From Bacteroidia bacterium (GTDB lineage: Bacteria; Bacteroidota; Bacteroidia; Bacteroidales; Dysgonomonadaceae), in NCBI GenBank assembly GCA_030539475.1, contig JAUNRY010000013.1:1-5646 (forward strand): DNA of 5,646 bases. The letters are read 5' to 3'. The position numbers and the translations under genes are program-made. Below, piece by piece: positions 1 through 5,646 of this stretch; position 1 is the stretch's first letter; each line of letters begins with the position of its first letter. The notes under the pieces were generated by a model. It had not been told where the DNA came from. It saw only the letters and a list, made by a program, of their open reading frames with translations, and did not search any database.

Positions 1-3000
1 GCCGAAAGTGGGTATGGCCATCGGGATCATAATATCGGAACCTTTTCCGGTGGAAGTGAGAACGGGCAGCAACGCAATGAGCGTGGTGGCCGTGGTCATT
101 ACTGCCGGACGCACTCTTTTAAGCCCGGCATACACCACGGCTTCCCTTATTTCTTCTTTCGTTTGTGGATCTCGTTCCATGAAAGTATCGTGGATGTAAG
201 TTCCCATCAGCACGCCGTCGTCGGTGGCGATGCCGAAAAGCGCGATAAACCCTACCCACACGGCAATACTCAGGTTTATGGGGCGCATTTGAAACATATC
301 GCGGAAGTTTACTCCGCCAACGGAAAAATCCATAAACCACGGTTCGCCGTAGAGCCACAGCAAAATAAATCCGCCGGCGAAAGCCACAAACACGCCCGAA
401 AAATGTATAAGCGAGGCGGTAATGGTTTTAAACTGGAAATAAAGTATCAGCAAAATAGCCAAAAGGCTGATAGGGATAATAATAAGCAGGCGTTTGGAAG
501 CGCGTTCCTGCTGTTCGTAATTTCCGGCAAAAACGTACGATACGCCATTTGGCAAGTGCAATTGGCCGGAAGCAATTTTATCTTTCAGTATCCTGTCGGC
601 TTCCTGCACCACGTTTACTTCCGCTGCGCCTTCCGTTTTATCGAAAATAACGTATCCCACCAAAAACGTGTTTTCGCTTTGAATCATTTGCGCGCCGCGG
701 GTGTATTCTATGCTCGCCACATCGCCCAGCGGTATTTGCGCGCCGGTGGCCGTGGGGATAATGAGCCTTGACAATTCTTCGGGGCTTTCGCGCAGTTCAC
801 GCGGATAGCGCAGCCGCACCGGATAACGTTCGCGCTCTTCCACCGTTGTGGTCAACGGCATACCGCCCACGGCGGCGGCAATCACATCTTGCATATCGGA
901 AACCGTGATGCCGTAACGCGCCATATTCCGGCGGTTTAACCTGATTTCGAGATACGGTGCGCCCACTGCCCTGTCGTAAAATACGGTAGAAGGCAAAATG
1001 GACGGCACTTCTTTTAATGCCGCTTCAATTGCTCTTCCGCCCTCTTCAATAGATTCCAAATCGGGGCCCGAAACTTTTATACCCATCGGTGCGCGCATGC
1101 CGGTTGAGAGCATCACCAACCGGGCTTCGATGGGTTGCAGTTTGGGTGCCGACGTCAGACCCGGCAAGTGCGACACGTTCACGATTTCCTGCCAGATGTC
1201 ATCAGCATTCTTGATATGCGGCCTCCACTGGCGAAAATAATCGCCTCTCCTGTGTGGCGTTAAGCTATCTGCCGAAATAAGCCGGAATCCATCTTTGGGA
1301 TTATAAGTCGCCCCATTTTTAAGAATGAATTCGCCTTTGCGATTCACCTTGAACTTTACCCGATGCCCGTTTTCATCCAGAATATATTCGGACCGATAAT
1401 TTATGACATTCTCGAACATCTGCGTAGGTGCGGGGTCGAGCGCAGAATTGACACGCCCCCATTTCCCGACGGTCATTTCCACTTCGGGAATATTTTGAAT
1501 CCGTTTATCGAGCGCTTCAATAAAACGCAAGTTTTGCTCAATGCCCGTGTGCGGCATACTGGTGGGCATCAGCAGGAACGAGCCTTCGTTCAGGCTCGGC
1601 ATAAATTCCTGCCCTATTCCCGGAAATTTATCGCTTGCAGCTTGCCAGAATCCTACCTGGCGAAACGATTTCCACCCGATAGTTTCAAAGCCTTTCGCAA
1701 TAAAACCAAACGATTTATCGAACCCCATCCAGATAACAAACCCAAAAACAAGCGTAAAAAGAGGAATAACCATAAATTTCCACCGGTTGGCAAGACTCCA
1801 CCGGAGAATTTGTTCGTAGTAGATTACCAGCAGCCACAGCAATCCCAGTATAATAGCAATGATGCCGATTACAAACAGGAAGTTGAACGGGATTCCCGCT
1901 TGCGTGCCCATCGGCAGCCACTCCACGGCCAAAAAATAAACAACCATTAAAATGGCAATGCCTATGTTTATGAAAGTGGGTATTTTTCTGTTTCTCCACC
2001 GATCTGCAAAATAGTTGTTCACGCCGAAAAGCACCAGCGCCAGGTAAGCTCCCGTGCCGGTGATGAAAAACAGCGCAATTCCCGCGAGTGCAAGCGCCAC
2101 ATTGGCCGCTTTGCGAACCATTTTCGATGTAATTTTCAGCGAAAAAACATAGTAAGCCAGCGTGGGCAAAACGGCGATGCCGAGAAGAAATGCCGAAATG
2201 AGCGCGAAAGTTTTGGTATAGGCCAGTGGTTTAAAAAGTTTGCCTTCCTGCGCTTCCATCATAAAAACCGGAAGAAAACTGATAACGGTGGTGAGCGATG
2301 CGGTGAAAATGGCGCCGGAAACTTCGCGAACGCTCCGGTAAATTAAATCGATGAATTCTTTGCCTTTCCGTATCGCTTTGTTCTCATCCATTTCCATGTG
2401 GCGGACAATGTTTTCCACGTACACCACCCCGATGTCAATCATCAACCCGATGGCTATGGCAATTCCCGAAAGGGCAACGATATTGGCATCGATTTTCAGC
2501 AGCCGCATGATGATGAACGTGCACAAAACGGCAATAGGCAGAATACTGGATATGATAACCGATGCCCGTAAATTGAGCACGATAACGATTACCACAATAA
2601 TGCAGATAAGCACTTCGTGCGACAGCGCCGTTTCGAGCGTGCCGATGGTTTCGTGAATCAATCCGGTGCGGTCGTAAAACGGAACCACGGTTACTTTCGA
2701 AACGGTTCCGTCGGGCAAGGTTTTCTGCGGTAACCCGGCCTCAATTTCCTGAATTTTCGCTTTCACATTGTCAATCACGTGAAGCGGATTGGAGCCGTAA
2801 CGCGCCACCACTACTCCGCCCACAGCTTCCACGCCTTCCTTGTCCAGGCCGCCGCGGCGCGTGGCAGGGCCGACAGTAACAAAAGCCACATCCCGGATTC
2901 TGACGGGAACGTTGTTGCGGACGGTAACCACGGCTTCTTCCAGGTCGGAAACGTTTTTTATGTAACCGATACCACGGACAAGGTATTCCACTTTGTTTAT

Positions 3001-3723
3001 TTCGACGGTTTCGGCGCCAATATCCAGGTTGCTTTTCTGCACGGCGTTCATAATATCCATTATCGACACGTTGAAAGCCCGCATGGCGTTGGGGTTAATC
3101 TCTACCTGATATTCTTTCACAAAACCGCCTATGGAAGCCACTTCCGAAACTCCTTCGGCCGAAGATAAGGAATAGCGGATGTGGAAATCCTGAATGCTTC
3201 TAAGCTCGTCGGGGCCCCAGCCGCCGGCAGGCTCTCCCGTTTGCGGATTGCGTCCTTCGAGCGTGTACCAGAAGATTTGCCCCAAAGCGGTGGCATCGGG
3301 GCCCAGGCTCGGCTGAACGCCGTCGGGCAAGGTTCCGGACGGCAGCGAATTGAGTTTTTCCAGAATCCTTGAACGGCTCCAGTAAAACTCAACGTTATCG
3401 TCGAAAATAATGTAAATAAACGACATCCCGAACATGGATGAACTGCGGATGGTTCTTACGCCCGGAATCCCCAGCAACGATGTGGTAAGCGGATACGTAA
3501 TCTGTTCCTGAATGTCTTTGGGCGAACGCCCCATCCATTCCGTGGCGACAATTTGCTGGTTTTCACCAATATCGGGAATGGCATCCACCGGAACGGGGTC
3601 GCGCGGCAAAATGCTGTGCCAGTTAAACGGGGCGGTGGAAATGCCCCACACAACGACAATAACAAGCAACAGTATTGTTATCAACCTGTTATCGAGAAAG
3701 TATTTGATTACTCTGTTTAGCAT
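1..3723 (-). CDS. cusA: CusA/CzcA-family heavy-metal RND efflux permease, probable Cu(I)/Ag(I) exporter (3' end cut by window)
   Basis: Inner-membrane, proton-driven permease of a tripartite metal efflux pump. The frame is open for 1,241 codons to the window edge with no stop; compared with E. coli CusA (recalled from memory) about 30-40 C-terminal residues are missing. ATG at 3723 is the first in frame after an in-frame TGA at 3759-3757; there is no Shine-Dalgarno. Visible order: TM1 (about 13-31), porter domain, TM2-TM6 (about 371-527), an inserted hydrophobic block (about 532-635), TM7 (about 650-667), second porter half, TM8-TM10 (about 1080-1166), then the TM11 region. Landmarks: GIAIAIGLMID with Asp430 (E. 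coli D405), and M719, M769 and M871 matching the three-methionine site M573/M623/M672. This favours Cu(I)/Ag(I) over divalent metals. Extra segments relative to E. coli lie at about 532-635, 668-700, 780-832 and 1127-1149. Family is certain; metal specificity is inferred. Confidence 0.95.
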   Translation of the reverse strand, partial: MLNRVIKYFLDNRLITILLLVIVVVWGISTAPFNWHSILPRDPVPVDAIPDIGENQQIVATEWMGRSPKDIQEQITYPLTTSLLGIPGVRTIRSSSMFGMSFIYIIFDDNVEFYWSRSRILEKLNSLPSGTLPDGVQPSLGPDATALGQIFWYTLEGRNPQTGEPAGGWGPDELRSIQDFHIRYSLSSAEGVSEVASIGGFVKEYQVEINPNAMRAFNVSIMDIMNAVQKSNLDIGAETVEINKVEYLVRGIGYIKNVSDLEEAVVTVRNNVPVRIRDVAFVTVGPATRRGGLDKEGVEAVGGVVVARYGSNPLHVIDNVKAKIQEIEAGLPQKTLPDGTVSKVTVVPFYDRTGLIHETIGTLETALSHEVLICIIVVIVIVLNLRASVIISSILPIAVLCTFIIMRLLKIDANIVALSGIAIAIGLMIDIGVVYVENIVRHMEMDENKAIRKGKEFIDLIYRSVREVSGAIFTASLTTVISFLPVFMMEAQEGKLFKPLAYTKTFALISAFLLGIAVLPTLAYYVFSLKITSKMVRKAANVALALAGIALFFITGTGAYLALVLFGVNNYFADRWRNRKIPTFINIGIAILMVVYFLAVEWLPMGTQAGIPFNFLFVIGIIAIILGLLWLLVIYYEQILRWSLANRWKFMVIPLFTLVFGFVIWMGFDKSFGFIAKGFETIGWKSFRQVGFWQAASDKFPGIGQEFMPSLNEGSFLLMPTSMPHTGIEQNLRFIEALDKRIQNIPEVEMTVGKWGRVNSALDPAPTQMFENVINYRSEYILDENGHRVKFKVNRKGEFILKNGATYNPKDGFRLISADSLTPHRRGDYFRQWRPHIKNADDIWQEIVNVSHLPGLTSAPKLQPIEARLVMLSTGMRAPMGIKVSGPDLESIEEGGRAIEAALKEVPSILPSTVFYDRAVGAPYLEIRLNRRNMARYGITVSDMQDVIAAAVGGMPLTTTVEERERYPVRLRYPRELRESPEELSRLIIPTATGAQIPLGDVASIEYTRGAQMIQSENTFLVGYVIFDKTEGAAEVNVVQEADRILKDKIASGQLHLPNGVSYVFAGNYEQQERASKRLLIIIPISLLAILLILYFQFKTITASLIHFSGVFVAFAGGFILLWLYGEPWFMDFSVGGVNFRDMFQMRPINLSIAVWVGFIALFGIATDDGVLMGTYIHDTFMERDPQTKEEIREAVVYAGLKRVRPAVMTTATTLIALLPVLTSTGKGSDIMIPMAIPTFG

Positions 3724-3783
3724 AATAATTTTTTCGATTTTTAGAACAATAAACCTTCATTGGAAATGAAATCCGTACGGAAC

Positions 3784-3809
3784 ACTTTTCGAAATTATAT
3801 TCCAAAAGT
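3784..3809. repeat. Imperfect 10-bp inverted repeat upstream of cusA
   Basis: The arms ACTTTTCGAA (3784-3793) and TTCCAAAAGT (3800-3809) are complementary at 9 of 10 positions, with a 6-bp ATTATA spacer. It lies 61-86 bp before the cusA start. It could be a dimeric regulator site or an RNA stem-loop in the leader. The arms are A/T-rich and no T run follows, so a terminator is unlikely. Chance occurrence in A/T-rich DNA is possible. Confidence 0.4.
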
Positions 3810-3841
3810 TCACGTAATGTCCTGTCAACAAATCGTTAAAG

Positions 3842-3858
3842 CGACTATCGACTATCGA
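3842..3858. repeat. Short tandem repeat, 7-bp unit (CGACTAT)
   Basis: CGACTAT occurs twice head to tail (3842-3848 and 3849-3855), followed by a partial third copy CGA. It starts 6 bp beyond the stop codon of the small Cys-rich gene, outside any coding frame. The repeat is visible directly; function is unknown and slipped-strand duplication is the simplest origin. Confidence 0.6.
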
Positions 3859-3864
3859 AAAAAA

Positions 3865-4326
3865 TCAAAGGCGGTAAATGCAGATGTAGTTGAGAATGCT
3901 TACATCTTGCAGGAAAAGCCCATCGGGCGGAAAGGTTTTTTGAGGTAAAGGCGTATTTGGTTCGGATAGCGTGTTTTTGCGCAAATGGGTTAGTGCAAAC
4001 CACACGTTATCAAAGGAAAAAGACGGTTTATCCGGATTTATTTCTTGTGTTTTATTCTGGTATACGTCTGTGGAAACGCGGATGGTTTCAAAGTCGCAAC
4101 AACCGTCGTGTGATTCGTTCAGGCTGCACGGGTGATTTTCTGAAAGATTGGGCGAGCAGCAAAAATGCGGTTCGGCTGTTTTTGTTTCGCAGCAAGATGT
4201 ATCGTTGTTATTCACAAACAAATCCCAGGAATGCAGTTTTCCTTCGCAAAAGTGCATAGCTATAACCGGTTGCACGGCAACCAGCGCCATAACACTCAGT
4301 AAAAAAACAGCTATTTTCCTTTTCAT
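3865..4326 (-). CDS. Small secreted Cys/His-rich protein, HYC_CC_PP-family-like, in a metal efflux operon
   Basis: 153 residues. Residues 1-23 form a signal peptide: KRK, a hydrophobic core, then a likely AIA/MH cleavage, so the mature protein is periplasmic or exported. No lipobox or later membrane segment is seen. The mature part opens with His25-Phe-Cys27 (the HYC motif, Tyr replaced by Phe), has Cys pairs at 45-46, 56-57 and 76-77, and ends with Pro133-Pro134 about 20 residues from the C-terminus. This order fits the Bacteroidota family NCBI calls HYC_CC_PP, recalled from memory. There are nine Cys (27, 45, 46, 56, 57, 67, 76, 77, 149) and four His-x(1-2)-Cys motifs. Lying between an outer-membrane factor and CusA, it may bind Cu(I)/Ag(I) in the periplasm or help sense it; this is inference. 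ATG at 4326 is chosen because it starts the signal peptide and sits about 38 bp after a clear promoter. Confidence 0.85.
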   Translation of the reverse strand: MKRKIAVFLLSVMALVAVQPVIAMHFCEGKLHSWDLFVNNNDTSCCETKTAEPHFCCSPNLSENHPCSLNESHDGCCDFETIRVSTDVYQNKTQEINPDKPSFSFDNVWFALTHLRKNTLSEPNTPLPQKTFPPDGLFLQDVSILNYICIYRL

Positions 4327-4364
4327 AAATTACAATAGAAACAAAAAATCACGCAATAGGTTGA

Positions 4365-4396
4365 CAAAAATAGAATTAATTTTACATTTGTCCAAA
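4365..4396 (-). promoter_or_regulatory. Bacteroidota-type sigma-70 promoter for the small Cys-rich gene and cusA
   Basis: On the minus strand, TTTG (4396-4393) is followed after exactly 20 bp by TATTTTTG (4372-4365). This matches the Bacteroidota consensus: a -33 TTTG, about 19-21 bp, and a -7 TAnnTTTG with every fixed base present. The predicted transcription start is near 4358-4361, about 32-35 nt before the ATG at 4326. It would drive the small gene and probably cusA separately from the tolC-like gene. Directness of match is high; activity is inferred. Confidence 0.7.
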
Positions 4397-4401
4397 TTTG
4401 T
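4386..4401. repeat. Direct repeat ATTTGT with 10-bp period overlapping the -33 element
   Basis: ATTTGT occurs at 4386-4391 and 4396-4401, one helical turn apart, flanking and overlapping the -33 TTTG of the promoter. Such phased half-sites can be bound by a regulator, for example a response regulator, but the sequence is simple and A/T-rich, so this is only a candidate operator. Confidence 0.25.
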
Positions 4402-4447
4402 GGTTGTAATATAAGCTAAATCCGCTGTTTTGTACCGAATTGTTTTT

Positions 4448-5623
4448 TTAAAGTTCCAACGCCGACAACTCCGCCAACGCCAGTTCGTAATCGCGTTCGG
4501 CTTCGATAACATGCACAATGGCGTCGTAATAATGGCCGATTTCCAGCAGGTAATCCAACAGGGAAATTTCACCGCTGTCCAACGCTTTTTTCAGCAGCGC
4601 GTCGTTTCGGTTCGACGTGATGGTTTGGCGAAACTTCAATGCGTTTTGCTGCAACACCGATGCTTTCAGGTAAAGGCTTTGCAAGCGGTTATAGAACTGA
4701 ATTTTAGAATCTTCCAACGCCATCTCCGATGCTTTTACCTGTGCTTTGGCGTATTGTTGCGTATTCTTGTTTTCCCAAAGCGGAATGGAAACTCCCAGCG
4801 TAATGCCTTGAAATTGTTCTCCAACCACTTTTTCGCTCATGTAACCGGTGGAAAACTTAGGCAAGGCCAACGCACGGCTCAATCTCACCTGTTCTTTTCC
4901 AATCTCAATTTCTCCTTTCACGTACTGAAGCGCCGGACTTTTCGTTTCCACAGCCGCGTACCATTCTTCGAAATTGGCGGGAAGCATGGGCGGAGAGAAC
5001 TCATCTTGCGGAAGTGCGATTTCCTTTCCGCCGTTCATTCTTCTCAGTTCGGCCAGCAAGGTTACGCGCTGGGCTTCTATTTTAGCCAGTTCGGTTTGGA
5101 TGACGGTTAAGTTAAGCTTGGCTTTGTTGTATTCGAGGATATTCGCGTCTCCTTGGTCCAGCCTGATTTGGTAAGTTTCCGCGATTCGCAGGGCGTTATC
5201 GAGCCGCACCGAATACTCTCTCGCCAGCGCGTTGTGATACACCAACTCTATACACGTTTGTTTAGCCAAAAGCATCAGGTTTATCCTCTCGGACTTGTAA
5301 ACGAGTTCGGCATTCGCGTTTTGTAAATCGGCGATATGGCGGCGATGTCCGTAAGCGGTAGGAAAGTCGAAAGATTGCGTAACTGCAAAATCCGTCCGCT
5401 TTCCCATCGATTTTGGGTTTCCCCACAGGTAATTGAATTCTACTTCGGGATTGGGAATATAAATTCCGGTGCGGTTCCCAATTTTCTGCGATTCTATTTG
5501 CTCACGCAATGCCGCCAGCGCAGTATTGTTGTGCTCGATTTGCTGTAACACGGTTTCGTATCCGCTTTGAGCAATTGCGGCAAAAGGGAATATTAATATG
5601 ATGTAAACAAGTATTTTTTTCAT
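4448..5623 (-). CDS. TolC/CusC-family outer-membrane efflux protein
   Basis: 391 residues, a normal length for Bacteroidota CzcC/CusC-like proteins and shorter than E. coli CusC (about 457). It should trimerise into the outer-membrane and periplasmic exit duct of the metal pump. Residues 1-18 are a signal peptide ending AIA before Gln19; there is no lipobox Cys, unlike E. coli CusC, so it is probably not lipidated. The two outer-membrane-efflux repeats are visible: long helices at about 95-195 containing LDQGDANILEYN (155-166), and about 285-390 containing ALDSGEISLLDYLLE (347-361). Short beta-strand pairs precede each (about 58-88 and 255-283, the latter ending GVSIPLW). It is upstream of and codirectional with the CusA-type permease, 121 bp from the small gene between them. 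ATG at 5623 starts the signal peptide. The substrate is inferred from the neighbouring permease. Confidence 0.93.
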   Translation of the reverse strand: MKKILVYIILIFPFAAIAQSGYETVLQQIEHNNTALAALREQIESQKIGNRTGIYIPNPEVEFNYLWGNPKSMGKRTDFAVTQSFDFPTAYGHRRHIADLQNANAELVYKSERINLMLLAKQTCIELVYHNALAREYSVRLDNALRIAETYQIRLDQGDANILEYNKAKLNLTVIQTELAKIEAQRVTLLAELRRMNGGKEIALPQDEFSPPMLPANFEEWYAAVETKSPALQYVKGEIEIGKEQVRLSRALALPKFSTGYMSEKVVGEQFQGITLGVSIPLWENKNTQQYAKAQVKASEMALEDSKIQFYNRLQSLYLKASVLQQNALKFRQTITSNRNDALLKKALDSGEISLLDYLLEIGHYYDAIVHVIEAERDYELALAELSALEL

Positions 5624-5646
5624 TTGTGGCTATTTTAAACAATAAA
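5624..5646 (-). other. Start of the tolC-like gene's upstream region (cut by window)
   Basis: Only 23 bp are present. They are A/T-rich, with no Shine-Dalgarno sequence and no complete promoter; any promoter or upstream regulator gene lies beyond the window. Confidence 0.5.

Larger units (their letters stand above)
3724..3864 (-). other. Intergenic leader between the small Cys-rich gene and cusA
   Basis: This 141-bp A/T-rich gap has no convincing gene. Read on the minus strand it holds a 7-bp tandem repeat just after the upstream stop, then a 10-bp imperfect inverted repeat, then an A-rich leader into the cusA ATG without a Shine-Dalgarno sequence. I found no good Bacteroidota promoter: the best -7-like string (TAATTTCG) lacks a TTTG at the right distance. 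No G/C-rich hairpin followed by a T run is present, so readthrough from the small gene into cusA is likely. Confidence 0.6.
4327..4447 (-). other. Intergenic region between the tolC-like gene and the small Cys-rich gene
   Basis: This 121-bp A/T-rich gap contains the promoter described separately and no gene or evident hairpin terminator. The leader from the promoter to the small gene's ATG is about 30 nt, A/T-rich and without a Shine-Dalgarno sequence, as is normal in Bacteroidota. Transcripts from the tolC-like gene could run through it. Confidence 0.6.

Noticed and set aside
163..771. 202-codon open frame on the plus strand
   Set aside because: Lies entirely antisense to the well-supported CusA frame; its protein is low in hydrophobic order, shows no recognisable domain, and lacks a plausible start context.
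1363..1950. 195-codon open frame on the plus strand
   Set aside because: Antisense to the CusA periplasmic and insert region; Lys/Asn/Gln/Pro-rich tail and no known family, typical of a shadow frame.
1715..1999. 94-codon minus-strand frame inside cusA as a nested gene
   Set aside because: It is out of frame with an uninterrupted CusA reading frame and shows no independent start signal.
2779..3168. 129-codon open frame on the plus strand
   Set aside because: Antisense to conserved CusA porter-domain coding sequence and without recognisable features.
3810..3838. TTGACA and TATAAT-like strings on the minus strand before cusA as a classic sigma-70 promoter
   Set aside because: The two are 23 bp apart, too far for a -35/-10 pair, and the host appears to use Bacteroidota -33/-7 elements.
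3760..4259. Plus-strand open frames of 62 and 100 codons (3760-3948 and 3957-4259) as possible divergent small genes
   Set aside because: They overlap the signal-peptide-bearing Cys-rich gene on the other strand, have no promoter or leader signal, and no family resemblance.
4329..4410. ATTACAA (4329-4335) and TTGTAAT (4404-4410) as an inverted repeat flanking the promoter
   Set aside because: Only 7 bp arms of A/T-rich sequence separated by 68 bp; expected by chance.
4430..5110. 226-codon open frame on the plus strand
   Set aside because: Antisense to the TolC-like gene; Phe/Gln/Arg-rich composition is what reverse translation of helical efflux-protein codons gives.

Overview
The window carries three genes, all on the minus strand, that form part of a Cus/Czc-type heavy-metal efflux locus. 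In transcription order (high to low coordinates) they are: a TolC-family outer-membrane factor (5623-4448); a small, secreted, Cys/His-rich protein that resembles the Bacteroidota 'HYC_CC_PP' family (4326-3865); and a very large CusA-type RND permease (3723 to the left edge, where it runs out of the window just short of its C-terminus). There are no RNA genes, mobile elements or CRISPR arrays. Long plus-strand open frames are shadows of these genes.

The host is most likely a member of the Bacteroidota. Three things point there. A near-perfect Bacteroidota promoter (TTTG, 20 bp, TATTTTTG) sits in front of the small gene. The starts have A/T-rich leaders without Shine-Dalgarno sequences. The CusA has the long form (more than 1,241 residues, against 1,047 in E. 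coli) and is paired with an HYC_CC_PP-like protein. The sequence does not let me name a genus.

Layout: 5624-5646 is the start of an A/T-rich upstream region. 4327-4447 is an intergenic region holding the promoter. 3724-3864 is a 141-bp intergenic region holding a short tandem repeat and a 10-bp imperfect inverted repeat. No convincing intrinsic terminator is visible between the genes, so readthrough from the tolC-like gene into the two downstream genes is possible, with the internal promoter giving extra or separate expression.

How they should work together: the RND permease takes metal from the periplasm or inner membrane, using proton flux, and passes it through a periplasmic adaptor (CusB-type, not in this window and perhaps encoded to the left of position 1) to the TolC-like exit duct. 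The permease keeps all three methionines of the E. coli CusA Cu(I)/Ag(I) site, which favours copper/silver over Zn/Co/Cd. The small protein has four His-x(1-2)-Cys motifs after its signal peptide and may be a periplasmic soft-metal binder serving the pump. That last role is inference; the family has no established function that I know of.
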